A stretch of DNA of 64,000 nt from an uncultured Paracoccaceae bacterium. GTDB taxonomy: Bacteria > Pseudomonadota > Alphaproteobacteria > Rhodobacterales > Rhodobacteraceae. How positions within the stretch are numbered: position 1 is the first letter of the stretch; every line of letters starts with the position of its first letter. The translations under genes and the position numbers were made by a program. The stretch covers positions 1-64,000 of the forward strand of contig CANMKS010000002.1 in assembly GCA_947498645.1 (NCBI GenBank), read 5' to 3'. Under the pieces are notes generated by a model. That model worked only from the letters and a program-made list of their open reading frames with translations. It searched no databases and was not told the DNA's origin. Shown in pieces: positions 9,844 to 19,300 of this stretch.

Positions 9844-11940
9844 ATGTCAGACGAAACCCAAACCGACGCACTGGGTTTGCGTACATTCACCGGGCTGCCC
9901 AACACCGCCCTGACCGTTTTGTGTTTTCTGATCGCGGTCGGACATATCGTTGTCGCCCTCTATCCCCAACTCATGACAGAGTTTCACCGCAACGCATTTC
10001 ACTTTGCCGGCTTTGCGTTTCTGGCGGCTGTGCTGCACCCGATGATCAAGGGCAAGGCGCGCAGCAAACCGATGCTGATATTTGATCTGACGTTGGGCAC
10101 ATTGATTGCAATGTCAGCCATATACCTGCCCTATGCCGAGCAAGGCATTTACGACCGCAGCGTCAAATTCAACGCCTTGGACTGGATCGCGGCCGTGATC
10201 TGCATTGCCGGCGCGATTGAATTGACCCGCCGCCTGACCGGTTGGGTGATCCCCTGCCTGATCGTTATCGCGATCTCTTATGTCGGCTGGTGGGGCCAGT
10301 TGATTGGCGGGGTGTTTTCGTTCCCCGGCCTGAGTTGGGAATCCATCGCCTTCCGCTCGATCTTTGGGGATGATGCCATGTTCGGGACCATCGCGCGGAT
10401 TTCATCCACCTTTGTCTTTCTCTTCATCATCTTTGGTGCATTCTTGCTGCGCTCTGGTGCGGGTGATTTCGTCATCAATATTGCCCGTGCGATTGCGGGC
10501 CGTTTGGTTGGTGGGCCGGGCATTGTTGCCGTCATCGCCTCTGGTCTCACAGGCACGATTTCCGGCTCTGCCGTGGCCAACACCGCATCGACAGGCGTCA
10601 TCACCATCCCCTTGATGAAAAAGGCGGGCTTTCCTGCCAAATTCGCGGGCGGGGTCGAGGCCGCGTCGTCCACAGGTGGCCAATTGATGCCCCCCATCAT
10701 GGGTGCCGGTGCTTTTGTCATGGCAAGCTTTACCCAAATTCCTTACGAAACCATCGTCGCGGTCGCGGCCCTGCCCGCCCTGCTTTATTTCCTGTCCGTC
10801 GTCTTCTTCGTGCGGATCGAGGCACGCCGCCTGGGCCTGCAACCGATGGACAATGATGGCGAAACGGTTGGCTCTGCCTTTAAGAAAGGCGGCGCCAGTT
10901 TCGTCATTCCCATCGGATTGCTGATCACCCTGCTGGTGTCCGGCTTTACGCCCGCCTATGCCGCCGTTTACGGCATTTTGGCTGTGATCGGATCAAGTTG
11001 GTTGACGGAAAACCGCATGGGCCCGCGCGCCGTGTTCGAGGCCCTGGTGATGGGCACCAAGGGCATGATCATGACGGCTGTCCTGCTGTGTGCCGTGGGC
11101 CTTGTGGTCAATGTGATTGCAACAGCGGGGATCGGAAACACCTTCAGTCTGATGATTGCGGATTGGGCCGGTGGTAACCTGCTGATCGCCATTGTCATGG
11201 CGGCGATTGCCAGCCTTGTGCTGGGCATGGGGTTGCCTGTGACGGCGGCCTATATCGTGCTGGCCACATTATCCGCCCCTGCCCTTGCGGGCATGATCGC
11301 GGACCGGTTTGTGATTGATGCACTGGCCAGCGGCAATCTGCCCGAGACGGCCCGCGCGATCCTGATGATTGGTGTCCCCGATCCTGCGGTCCTTGCAGGC
11401 CCGCTGAGTTTTGAAGACGCACGTGACCTGATCCGCGCCTTGCCGCTTGAAATCGCGGCCCCCTTGCGTGATCTGGTCGTTCCGCAGGATATCGCGATTG
11501 CGGCATTACTCTCGGCCCATATGATTATCTTCTGGCTGAGCCAGGACAGCAACGTCACACCGCCTGTGGCCCTTGCAGCCTTTACCGCAGCGGCCATCGC
11601 CAAGGCCCCCGCAATGGCGACAGGCATTGCAAGCTGGAAGCTGGCCAAGGGCCTTTATATCGTGCCGCTGATGATGGCCTACACACCGCTGCTATCGGGC
11701 GATTGGGCTGTCATGCTGGTCCTTTTTGGCTTTGGTGTTGTCGGTATCTACGGGCTCGCCGGGGCGTTGCAGGGCTGTATGGAGACACTACTGAATCCAG
11801 GTCTGCGCGTCGTATCAGGACTGGCCGGGATGGCATGTCTTTGGCCCGGAATGCTGTGGGTCAACCTCCTTGGGGCGGCTGTGGTTATCGGTCTGTTGAT
11901 GATCAACGCACGGCAACGGCACGCAAGGGCGCTGGCATGA
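9844..11940 (+). CDS. TRAP transporter fused 4TM/12TM permease
   Basis: 698 residues, almost entirely hydrophobic segments. The N-terminal ~150 residues correspond to the small (DctQ-like) subunit and the rest to the large (DctM-like) subunit, as usual for TAXI systems. Conserved large-subunit blocks are ASGLTGTISGSAVANTASTG, GGVEAASSTGGQLMPPIMG, LGMGLPVTAAYIVLATL and SQDSNVTPPVALAAFTAAAI. GGGGA precedes the ATG. Its stop overlaps the start of the GFA protein gene (ATGA, 11937-11940), so the two are co-translated. It works with the receptor encoded just upstream. Confidence 0.94.
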   Translation: MSDETQTDALGLRTFTGLPNTALTVLCFLIAVGHIVVALYPQLMTEFHRNAFHFAGFAFLAAVLHPMIKGKARSKPMLIFDLTLGTLIAMSAIYLPYAEQGIYDRSVKFNALDWIAAVICIAGAIELTRRLTGWVIPCLIVIAISYVGWWGQLIGGVFSFPGLSWESIAFRSIFGDDAMFGTIARISSTFVFLFIIFGAFLLRSGAGDFVINIARAIAGRLVGGPGIVAVIASGLTGTISGSAVANTASTGVITIPLMKKAGFPAKFAGGVEAASSTGGQLMPPIMGAGAFVMASFTQIPYETIVAVAALPALLYFLSVVFFVRIEARRLGLQPMDNDGETVGSAFKKGGASFVIPIGLLITLLVSGFTPAYAAVYGILAVIGSSWLTENRMGPRAVFEALVMGTKGMIMTAVLLCAVGLVVNVIATAGIGNTFSLMIADWAGGNLLIAIVMAAIASLVLGMGLPVTAAYIVLATLSAPALAGMIADRFVIDALASGNLPETARAILMIGVPDPAVLAGPLSFEDARDLIRALPLEIAAPLRDLVVPQDIAIAALLSAHMIIFWLSQDSNVTPPVALAAFTAAAIAKAPAMATGIASWKLAKGLYIVPLMMAYTPLLSGDWAVMLVLFGFGVVGIYGLAGALQGCMETLLNPGLRVVSGLAGMACLWPGMLWVNLLGAAVVIGLLMINARQRHARALA

Positions 11941-12323
11941 GTACACACCAAGGCAGCTGTCTTTGCGGGAAAGTCACCTTTGTAATCAAAGGCGATCTGC
12001 CCCCGCTTAATGCCTGCCATTGCACGGCCTGCCGCAAGCAGTCTGGCCATTTTGAAGCATCGGTCGATGTGCCCCGCAGCTCTCTGTCGGTCACCGGAGA
12101 GGCACAAATCGGGTGGTATCAGTCGTCTGCGAAAGTGCGGCGCGGGTTTTGCAAGACCTGCGGCTCAACTCTGTTTTGGGATCCCGTTTTTCAGGATTGG
12201 ACAGCAGTGGCCATGGGGGCCTTTGATACGCCAACACATACCAAAATCGCGCGGCACATCTTTGTGTCGGAAAAAGGCGACTATTACGACATCGCCGATG
12301 GTTTGCCGCAAAACGAGACCTGA
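11937..12323 (+). CDS. GFA-family (glutathione-dependent formaldehyde-activating-like) protein
   Basis: 128 residues in the GFA/CENP-V zinc fold. The zinc-binding cysteines expected for the fold are all visible: C8 and C10 (SCLCG), C27, C29 and C32 (CHCTAC), C72 and C75 (FCKTCGS). Despite the family name, most members have no proven formaldehyde activity, and some are involved in other thiol chemistry. The ATG overlaps the permease stop, so it is the third gene of the TRAP operon. That association could be functional or merely positional. Confidence 0.9.
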   Translation: MSTHQGSCLCGKVTFVIKGDLPPLNACHCTACRKQSGHFEASVDVPRSSLSVTGEAQIGWYQSSAKVRRGFCKTCGSTLFWDPVFQDWTAVAMGAFDTPTHTKIARHIFVSEKGDYYDIADGLPQNET

Positions 12324-12330
12324 GCAAACA

Positions 12331-12366
12331 AAAAAGGCGGCCCCTGCTGGGACCGCCTTGTCTTTT
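12331..12366. terminator. Bidirectional terminator between GFA gene and degP
   Basis: AAGGCGG and CCGCCTT arms, extended by CCC/GGG across one mismatch with a TGCT loop, are flanked by A-rich sequence on the left and TCTTTT on the right. It ends both convergent transcripts. Confidence 0.85.
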
Positions 12367-12381
12367 GATTGATCGCGCAGG

Positions 12382-13863
12382 TTACTCTTCAAGCACGAGC
12401 GCTACAAACCGTGGATCACCACCGCGACGTACCAACAGCAGGATTGATTTGCGCCCCGCCTCGGATGCCGCTTCGACCTGGGCGGTCAGATCATCGACAG
12501 TTGCGACCGCTTCCTGCCCTGCCTCAGTGATCACATCACCTTCCAGCAGGCCTTTGGATGCGGCCTCGGAGTCTGGGTTGATCGCGGTGATCACAAGACC
12601 AGTTTCGACTGACAGGGAAAACTGGTCTGTCAGCTCTGGTGTGATCTCGGACAATGTCAGGCCAAGGATTTCCGACTGTTCCTGCTCTTCGCTTTCCTCG
12701 GTCGAGGCTGGGAATGCCACAGCTTCCGAGGTTTCACGGCGGCCCAGAACAACGATCAGGTCTTCCATGTCACCATCGCGCAGAACGGCGACGGGCACTT
12801 CTTTACCCACCGGGCTGTTGCCAACGATGCGGACCAATTCGCGGGTGTCTTCAATCTCGATCCCGTCGAAATTCAGGATCACGTCACCGGCCAGCATACC
12901 TGCGTTCTCTGCTGGGCCAGCAGGGACATCCGTGACCAATGCACCGCGTGCGAGGTCCAACCCTTCGATGGCATCAACCATATCAGGGGTCACATCCTGA
13001 ATACGCACGCCCAGCCAACCACGGCGGGTTTCGCCAAATTCGATCAGCTGATCCACGACATTGGTGACAACAGCAGAGGACATCGCAAAGCCGATCCCGA
13101 TAGAGCCGCCATTGGGCGACAGGATTGCGGTGTTCACGCCGACAACGTCACCGTCCATGTTGAATAGCGGACCGCCAGAGTTACCGCGGTTGATCGCGGC
13201 GTCAGTCTGAATGTAGTCGTCATAAGTGCCGGACAGCGCACGGTTGCGGGCAGAAACGATCCCGGCAGAGACCGAAAAGCCCTGACCAAGGGGGTTGCCC
13301 ATGGCCATGACCCAATCACCCACGCGGGCACCTTCGGCATTGCTGTCGCCAAATTCGACAAATGGCAGGCCTTCCAGATCAACTTTCAACACGGCGATAT
13401 CCGTGTTGGGGTCTGTGCCAACCAGTTCAGCAGGAACGCCGGGTTCGCCGCCCGGATAGAATTCGATCAGGATCTCATCAGCACCTTCGATAACGTGGTT
13501 GTTGGTGACGATATAGCCGTCGTCAGAGATCACAAAACCAGAGCCAAGCGCCGAAGAACGCTGTGTTCCGTCGCCCGGTCCACGCTCAAGGTCATTGAAA
13601 AAATCCTCAAAAGGGGAGCCATCCGGCACAAGCCCCTGCGGCCCGGTGCGGCCTGCGATTGTTGTGCTGGTGGTAATGTTGACAACCGATGGGCTGACCT
13701 GTTCGGCCAGATCGGCGAATGTTGCAGGACGCGATTGCGCGGCGGCGGCTGTGACCTGTGCCAGCACCATCGCAAAGGCGATGGCTATGGCCGTCACGAG
13801 CGCCATGATCAGGCGGCGCGTGCGCGTCTCTTGGTGTTGAATTGCGATTGCCTTGGCTTTCAC
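12382..13863 (-). CDS. degP: Do/DegP-family periplasmic serine endoprotease
   Basis: HtrA-type protease for envelope quality control. 493 residues from the preferred GTG at 13863: AAGGAG lies eight bases upstream of it but only two bases before an alternative TTG at 13869. A signal/anchor segment (about residues 19-43) precedes the trypsin-like domain with triad H123 (TNNHVIEG), D155 (NTDIAVLKV) and S229 (GNSGGPLF). Two PDZ domains follow (about 275-365 and 395-490). The length and two PDZ domains fit DegP/MucD. Downstream of hflKC on the same strand but separated by a terminator; all three serve membrane protein quality control. Confidence 0.92.
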   Translation of the reverse strand: MKAKAIAIQHQETRTRRLIMALVTAIAIAFAMVLAQVTAAAAQSRPATFADLAEQVSPSVVNITTSTTIAGRTGPQGLVPDGSPFEDFFNDLERGPGDGTQRSSALGSGFVISDDGYIVTNNHVIEGADEILIEFYPGGEPGVPAELVGTDPNTDIAVLKVDLEGLPFVEFGDSNAEGARVGDWVMAMGNPLGQGFSVSAGIVSARNRALSGTYDDYIQTDAAINRGNSGGPLFNMDGDVVGVNTAILSPNGGSIGIGFAMSSAVVTNVVDQLIEFGETRRGWLGVRIQDVTPDMVDAIEGLDLARGALVTDVPAGPAENAGMLAGDVILNFDGIEIEDTRELVRIVGNSPVGKEVPVAVLRDGDMEDLIVVLGRRETSEAVAFPASTEESEEQEQSEILGLTLSEITPELTDQFSLSVETGLVITAINPDSEAASKGLLEGDVITEAGQEAVATVDDLTAQVEAASEAGRKSILLLVRRGGDPRFVALVLEE

Positions 13864-14021
13864 GGGCAAATCTCCTTTGTCATTTCTCGGGGCGGTCTGG
13901 AACCTGCCCTATCAATTCATGATGTTCTATGTAGGGCGCAGAATGTGCAACGCAAACTTCTTGCACAGCTGCTCAATAGGCCGTGATTGGTTGTGTGAGG
14001 TATGATTTTCTTGGATTGAAA

Positions 14022-14054
14022 CGAAAAAGGGCCAGCAAAACGCCGGCCCTTTCG
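14022..14054 (-). terminator. Intrinsic terminator downstream of hflC
   Basis: Read on the minus strand, AAAGGGCCGGC is followed by a short loop and GCTGGCCCTTT (one mismatch), then TTCG. It lies 19 bp beyond the hflC stop, in the gap to degP. Confidence 0.8.
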
Positions 14055-14072
14055 TATCGTATCACCGCAGGC

Positions 14073-14951
14073 TTACTCGCTCGCCGCACCTTGATCGGAC
14101 TTCAGATAATTGAAGAACTCACTGTCAGGCGACAGAACCATTGTTGAATTTCCGGGCCGCAGCGACCGCTGGTAAGCGGTCATCGAGCGGTAGAATTCAA
14201 AGAACTCAGGATCAGCGCCAAAGGCATTTGCAAAAATCTCGTTCCGTTCAGCGTCAGCCTCACCCTGAATGATCTGGCTTTCGCGCTCTGCCTCGGACAC
14301 CAGCTCGATCACGGTACGGTCGGCCTGCGCACGGATACGCTGGGCCGCTTCGTTACCACGCGCGCGTTCGTCTGCGGCTTCGCGGTCACGCTCTGCTTTC
14401 ATACGCTCGTAAGTGGCGTTGAGGTTCTCTGGCGGCAGGTCAGTACGCTTGAGACGCACGTCAATCACCTGAAGACCCAATGCTGTGGCCTCGGCAATGG
14501 CCGAGTTGCGGATGCGCAGCATCAACGCTGCACGATCAACCGAAAGGATGTCGTTCGAGGACACCGAACCCAGAACCTCGCGCGTTTCAGCGCGCAGGAT
14601 GCTGTCCAGACGACGGGCCGCTGCCTCTTCACCACCCGAACCAACAGCACGGCGGAACCGTTCAACATCGGCAATGCGGTAGCGGGCAAAGGCATCAACG
14701 ACCAAACGACGGTCATCCGATGGCGTGACCTCAAGCGGTTCCAGGTCACGGCTCAGGATACGGTCGTCATAGCGCACGACCTCCTGAATGAGCGGGATTT
14801 TGAACCCAAGTCCGGGTTCTTCCTGCACTTTCACGATCTGACCAAACTGGAGAACCAGCGCCTTTTCGCGTTCGTCCACGATAAAGACCGACGACAAAGC
14901 GCCGATCACGACAACCGCAACTGCGGGCAGTAGGAATGCTGACTTACGCAT
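14073..14951 (-). CDS. hflC: FtsH protease modulator HflC
   Basis: 292 residues: an N-terminal membrane anchor (residues ~5-27), an SPFH/band-7 domain (about 28-200), and a charged helical tail (ERDREAADERARGNEAAQRI) as in HflC. Together with HflK it forms the large periplasm-facing vault that surrounds FtsH and restrains its activity. Its ATG overlaps the hflK TAA by one base (TAATG), so it is translationally coupled to hflK. Motif VDAFARYRIADVERFRRAVG is typical. A terminator follows the gene. Confidence 0.95.
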   Translation of the reverse strand: MRKSAFLLPAVAVVVIGALSSVFIVDEREKALVLQFGQIVKVQEEPGLGFKIPLIQEVVRYDDRILSRDLEPLEVTPSDDRRLVVDAFARYRIADVERFRRAVGSGGEEAAARRLDSILRAETREVLGSVSSNDILSVDRAALMLRIRNSAIAEATALGLQVIDVRLKRTDLPPENLNATYERMKAERDREAADERARGNEAAQRIRAQADRTVIELVSEAERESQIIQGEADAERNEIFANAFGADPEFFEFYRSMTAYQRSLRPGNSTMVLSPDSEFFNYLKSDQGAASE

Positions 14952-16099
14952 TAGTTTGACCCCTCGGTTGTATTGCGACGCAATTCGTTGAGCGGCAGAT
15001 ACGGGACAACACCTTGTCCGCCGCCGGCACCTTCGTCGAGAAGGATAATATCAACACCGCCAAGAACGCTTTCCATCGTTTCCAGATACAGACGCTTTCG
15101 CGTGACCTCTGGTGCCTTTTCATACTCGGCCAGAACGGCAGAGAAACGGCTCGCTTCACCCGTCGCTTCGTTCACGACCTGCGCACGGTAACCTTCGGCC
15201 TGCTCAAGGATCTGGGCCGCTTGACCACGGGCCTCGGCCACAACCTGGTTGGCATAGGCATCAGCCACGTTCTGCACCCGGTCACGTTCCTGTTCCGCGT
15301 CCTGCACGGCGCGGAAAGAGGCGATAACGGGTTCTGGCGGGTCGGCCTTGTCAAAGTTCACACGGATGATCGTCACACCTGAATCGTAGCTATCCAGCGT
15401 GGACTGGATCAAATCCGCCAAACGATCGGCAATCGCACCACGGTCACGGTTCAGGATCGGTGCAAGGTCGGATTGCGAGATAATCTCGCGCATCGCGGAT
15501 TCTGCCACGGCTTCAATCGTTTGCGGTGGGTTAGCGAGGTTAAAAAGGTACTTTTCTGGATCGTTGATGTTCCAGACAACCTGAAAGTCGATATCGACGA
15601 TGTTTTCATCACCTGTCAGCATCAGGCCCGCATCCATCCCCGACCGGCTGGTGCCGATGTCAATGTTGCGCTCGGTTGTGACGGCGATCACTTCGCGGGT
15701 CACAATCGGCCAAGGAGCAAAGTTCAGACCGGGATCGCCGATTTCCAGGAAATCACCCAGCAGCAGTTCAACAGACTGCTCTTCCGGGCGCACAGTATAG
15801 AACGATGCAAAAAGCCAAAGTGCCACGGCACCAAAAATCCCCAGCGCCACAGTCCCGCGTGTCAGTTGTGGCCCGCCTGATCCGCCGCTGCCACCGCCGG
15901 AACGCCGGCTGCCATCGCCGCCACCGCCCATCAGCACGCGCAGCTGTTCGCGCCCCTTGTTTACCAGATCATCGATCTCGGGAATGTTCGGGCCGTCATT
16001 GTCGGGCCTGCGTCCACCGCTGGGGCGATTGTCGTCGTCGCCCCCGCCTGAGCCGTTATTTCCACCGCCACCCCAAGGGCCACCGTTATTTCCTGCCAT
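14951..16099 (-). CDS. hflK: FtsH protease modulator HflK
   Basis: 382 residues from the ATG at 16099, which has AGGGA five bases upstream; the open frame to 16159 lacks a signal. The N-terminal ~80 residues are Gly/Asp-rich and disordered (GGGGNNGSGGGDDDNRPSGG), then a membrane helix (GTVALGIFGAVALWLFASFYTV), an SPFH domain (to ~290) and a helical tail. This is the classic HflK layout. It pairs with HflC, encoded immediately downstream with a one-base overlap. The minus-strand run rpiA-gor-hflK-hflC suggests at least partial co-transcription. Confidence 0.95.
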   Translation of the reverse strand: MAGNNGGPWGGGGNNGSGGGDDDNRPSGGRRPDNDGPNIPEIDDLVNKGREQLRVLMGGGGDGSRRSGGGSGGSGGPQLTRGTVALGIFGAVALWLFASFYTVRPEEQSVELLLGDFLEIGDPGLNFAPWPIVTREVIAVTTERNIDIGTSRSGMDAGLMLTGDENIVDIDFQVVWNINDPEKYLFNLANPPQTIEAVAESAMREIISQSDLAPILNRDRGAIADRLADLIQSTLDSYDSGVTIIRVNFDKADPPEPVIASFRAVQDAEQERDRVQNVADAYANQVVAEARGQAAQILEQAEGYRAQVVNEATGEASRFSAVLAEYEKAPEVTRKRLYLETMESVLGGVDIILLDEGAGGGQGVVPYLPLNELRRNTTEGSN

Positions 16100-16180
16100 C
16101 GTTTCCCTATGCTTCCTTTTCAACGGTGCGCAGATCATGCCCGCGCCTTGCATTGCCATGTGTGTCTTAATGATGCGAAA

Positions 16181-17617
16181 TCAAGCGGTCCGCATCGGTT
16201 CCTTCATTGTCACAAGCTCTTCCGCCATGGTGGGGTGAACGGCCACCGTGCGGTCAAAATCTTCTTTTGTTGCACCCATTTTGACGGCGATCCCCGCCAG
16301 TTGGATCATTTCACCTGCATGGTCTGCCACGATATGACAGCCCAGCACTTTGCGGGTTTCGACGCTGACCACCAGCTTCATCAGGACACGATCGTCGCGG
16401 CCTGCAAACGCGTGGTTCATTGGTTTGAACGAGGTGCAGTATATCTCAACCGGTTCCTGCGCGCGCGCGTCTTCTTCGGACAGACCCACAGTGCCCATTT
16501 CGGGCTGGGTAAATATCGCCGATGGGATCAAGGCGTGATCTACGGGCGTCGGGTTGCCCTTAAAGACGGTCTCGACAAAGGCCATGCCTTCACGAATGGC
16601 CACAGGCGTCAACTGCACACGGTTTGTCACATCTCCGATGGCATAAATCGAGGGCACAGCGGTTTGACTGTATTCATCCACCACAACCTCACCCCGGCGG
16701 CCCACTTCGACGCCTGCGGCTTGCAGGCCCATGTCATCAGTATTTGGCGCGCGCCCGGTGGCAAACATCACCTGGTCATAAATTGCTTCCTGACCATTGG
16801 TCGCTTTGACCCAAATGCCCTTGCCCCCACCGGTCGAAGGCAGTTGCGCAGGTCTGCCTTCTTCCATGGGCATCCCGTGGTCGCTGCCTTTGTGGTCGTC
16901 CTCGGTGGCCGCACGCATTTCCACGATGTTCGTGCCAAGGTGCAGATCAACGCCTTTGGCGCGCATACCCTCGGCCACAAGGCCGCGTGCTTCATCGTCA
17001 AAGCCGCGCAGGATTTGCGCCCCGCGATAGAATTGCGTCACCTTCACGCCCAGACCATTCAGGATGCAGGCAAACTCTGATGCAATATACCCACCGCCCA
17101 CGATGAGGATATTCTTGGGCATCTCATCAAGCAGGAAGATCTCGTTCGACGTGATCCCCAGCTCAGCGCCCGAAATTTCCGGCAATACAGGCCGCCCGCC
17201 TGTCGCGACCAGAATATGCTTTGCCGTCACGTCCTTGCCGTTCGACAGGGCCACGGTATGTGGGTCTTTGAGTGTCGCGCGCGCATCGAAAATCTCAACG
17301 TCCGAGCCGTCCAGCAGCTTGCGATAGATGCCTTCCAGACGGCTTAGCTCTGCGTGCAGTTTGTCACGAAAGCGCGGCCAGTTGAAATCACCCTCTTGCA
17401 AGTCCCAGCCATAGGCGCGGGCATCGTCAAACATTTCAGAATAGCCAGAGGCGAACACCATCAGCTTTTTGGGAACGCAGCCGCGGATCACACATGTGCC
17501 GCCCATTCGGAACTCTTCCGCCAGTGCAACCTTTGCTCCGGTTGCCGCCGCAACCCGCGCCGCGCGCACCCCGCCCGAGCCGCCGCCGATCACAAAGAGG
17601 TCGTAGTCAAAAGTCAT
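16181..17617 (-). CDS. gor: Glutathione-disulfide reductase
   Basis: NADPH-dependent reduction of glutathione disulfide in the cytosol. FAD-binding GGGSGGVRAAR (residues 11-21), redox-active disulfide C42/C47 (GGTCVIRGCVPKK), NAD(P) Rossmann GGGYIASEFA (174-183) and the C-terminal active-site HPTMAEE (from ~461) are all present. At 478 residues it is about 25 longer than usual because of an extra acidic/Gly stretch at about residues 236-265 (ATEDDHKGSDHGMPMEEGRP and on). It lies 42 bp downstream of rpiA and 81 bp upstream of hflK on the same strand. Mycothione or trypanothione specificity is unlikely in this lineage. Confidence 0.94.
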   Translation of the reverse strand: MTFDYDLFVIGGGSGGVRAARVAAATGAKVALAEEFRMGGTCVIRGCVPKKLMVFASGYSEMFDDARAYGWDLQEGDFNWPRFRDKLHAELSRLEGIYRKLLDGSDVEIFDARATLKDPHTVALSNGKDVTAKHILVATGGRPVLPEISGAELGITSNEIFLLDEMPKNILIVGGGYIASEFACILNGLGVKVTQFYRGAQILRGFDDEARGLVAEGMRAKGVDLHLGTNIVEMRAATEDDHKGSDHGMPMEEGRPAQLPSTGGGKGIWVKATNGQEAIYDQVMFATGRAPNTDDMGLQAAGVEVGRRGEVVVDEYSQTAVPSIYAIGDVTNRVQLTPVAIREGMAFVETVFKGNPTPVDHALIPSAIFTQPEMGTVGLSEEDARAQEPVEIYCTSFKPMNHAFAGRDDRVLMKLVVSVETRKVLGCHIVADHAGEMIQLAGIAVKMGATKEDFDRTVAVHPTMAEELVTMKEPMRTA

Positions 17618-17659
17618 CAGGCAGGCTCCATTTAGGTTTAGGTGTGTTAGGGGATAAGA

Positions 17660-18448
17660 TCAGTTTGTTATGTCGGCGAAGATGTTATCGTCGTCCCGCA
17701 CATCGAAACGTACAACCTCCGACGTGTCGTTGGTGATGTCACGAATGGTCACCTTGCCGTCACCATGGCCGACAATGACCACATCGCAGATATCAATGAA
17801 CAAACCGTTTTCGACAACGCCGGGGATCTGGTTAATGATCAGGCTCAACTGGCGCGGGTCGCCAATGCGCTTGAGATGCAGATCAATGATGAAGTTGCCT
17901 TCGTCAGTGATATAGGGTGCATCACCGGCCATGCGCTGCACGATATCGCGGCCCAGCACATCCATCCCGATCAGCGTTTCTTCAATCAGGCCCTGCGTGA
18001 CGGGCAGGCCGAATGGCACAACTTCGACCGGCAACGGGAAGGCGCCCAATGTATCGACCTTTTTGCTGGCGTCTGCGATCACGATCATCCGGTCGCTTGC
18101 GGTTGCCACGATTTTCTCGCGCAGGTGCGCGCCGCCGCCGCCTTTGATCAGCGTCAGTTCATCATCATATTCATCGGTGCCATCAATGGTGACATCCAGC
18201 CATTTGGCCTCGTCCAGTGTGACCACATCTATGCCAACTTCGCGTGCCAGTTTCGCCGTGCGATCCGAGGTCGGCACGCCTTTGATCTTGAGCCCTTCAT
18301 CACGCACCATCTCGCCCAGACATTGCACCAGCCAAGCGGCAGTTGACCCGGTACCCAGCCCTACCTTCATGCCGCTTTCGACATATTCCGTCGCCTGTTT
18401 GGCCGCGATGAATTTTGCGGTATCAATGGGGGATAATTCGCTACTCAT
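17660..18448 (-). CDS. rpiA: Ribose-5-phosphate isomerase A
   Basis: Interconverts ribose 5-phosphate and ribulose 5-phosphate in the pentose phosphate pathway. 262 residues from the ATG at 18448, preceded by GGAGTGGG. The open frame runs 28 codons further upstream, but those residues do not resemble the family. Signatures: VGLGTGSTAAWLV, DVTIDGTDEYDDELTLIKGGGGAHLREKIVA, DASKKVDTLG and PLPVEVVPFG. Followed by gor, which consumes NADPH made by the same pathway's oxidative branch. Confidence 0.95.
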   Translation of the reverse strand: MSSELSPIDTAKFIAAKQATEYVESGMKVGLGTGSTAAWLVQCLGEMVRDEGLKIKGVPTSDRTAKLAREVGIDVVTLDEAKWLDVTIDGTDEYDDELTLIKGGGGAHLREKIVATASDRMIVIADASKKVDTLGAFPLPVEVVPFGLPVTQGLIEETLIGMDVLGRDIVQRMAGDAPYITDEGNFIIDLHLKRIGDPRQLSLIINQIPGVVENGLFIDICDVVIVGHGDGKVTIRDITNDTSEVVRFDVRDDDNIFADITN

Positions 18449-18612
18449 GGGGCCCACTCCGGCAAAGACTTCAGCGAAGTTATAGGCAAGATTGCAGCGG
18501 GGCGCGAGAGCAGAATCAACACAAACAAACAAGTGCCTGATCTGAGCGTCTTTTTGAGGTGAAAGGTCGGATTTGAAGCGACGGCATGGCCCCGATCCGT
18601 TAGCGTCCGCGC

Positions 18613-19299
18613 ATGACCGCCCCGCTGCGCCTTCACTATGCCCCTGACAACGCCTCGCTTTGCGTGCGATTGGCCTTGGCCGAGCTTGGCCTGCCCTATG
18701 AAACAGTGCTGGTTGATCGCGCGGTGCAGGGCCAAAAATCGGCGGCGTTTCTGCGGCTGAACCCGAACGGGCTGATCCCTGTACTGGAAACGCCCCACGG
18801 TCCGATGTTCGAGACTGCCGCGATCATTTTGTGGCTGGCCGAGCAGCAGGGCAATCTGATGCCCCCGACAAATACCCCCCAGCGGCAAAACGCGCTGCAA
18901 TGGATGGTCTGGCTGGCCAATACCCTGCATCCAACGCTGCGAATAATGTTTTACCCCGATCAATACACCGACCGTGACAGCACAGCACTGCGCCAGAACG
19001 CAGGCGCGCGGCTGATTGCCCATCTTGATGTGCTTGCCGCAAGTCAGACAGTGCCCTGGCTTGACCATGATGCGCCCAGCGCTCAGGGCTGTTATCTGGG
19101 TCCGATGCTGCGATGGGCGGCCCTTTATGGCGGCGGCAACACCTGGTTTGACCTGCAACGATGGCCGCGCCTGTACGCCTTTGCCCAGCGCACCGAACAA
19201 CGTGCGGCCACCATTGCCGTGGCACGTGCCGAAGGTCTGGGCCCAACACCGTTTTCCGCCCCATCGCCTTGCGATCCACCTGAAGGGAGTGCGCTTTAG
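18613..19299 (+). CDS. Glutathione S-transferase family protein
   Basis: 228 residues. The N-terminal thioredoxin-like domain (residues 4-80) carries the GST blocks LHYAPDNASLCVRLALAELGLPYE, the cis-proline site NGLIPVLE and a glutathione-contacting FETAAIILWL. The C-terminal helical domain follows. An exact class cannot be assigned. The stop codon lies one base before the sdaA ATG, so the pair is an operon; a direct link between GST and serine dehydratase is not obvious. Confidence 0.88.
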   Translation: MTAPLRLHYAPDNASLCVRLALAELGLPYETVLVDRAVQGQKSAAFLRLNPNGLIPVLETPHGPMFETAAIILWLAEQQGNLMPPTNTPQRQNALQWMVWLANTLHPTLRIMFYPDQYTDRDSTALRQNAGARLIAHLDVLAASQTVPWLDHDAPSAQGCYLGPMLRWAALYGGGNTWFDLQRWPRLYAFAQRTEQRAATIAVARAEGLGPTPFSAPSPCDPPEGSAL

Positions 19300-19300
19300 C

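Noticed and set aside
13864-13869. TTG start for degP at 13869
   Set aside because: The AAGGAG site is only two bases away from it, whereas GTG at 13863 has proper spacing.
16109-17080. 323-residue open frame on the plus strand
   Set aside because: Antisense to gor and hflK start; His/Cys-rich shadow of a high-GC gene.
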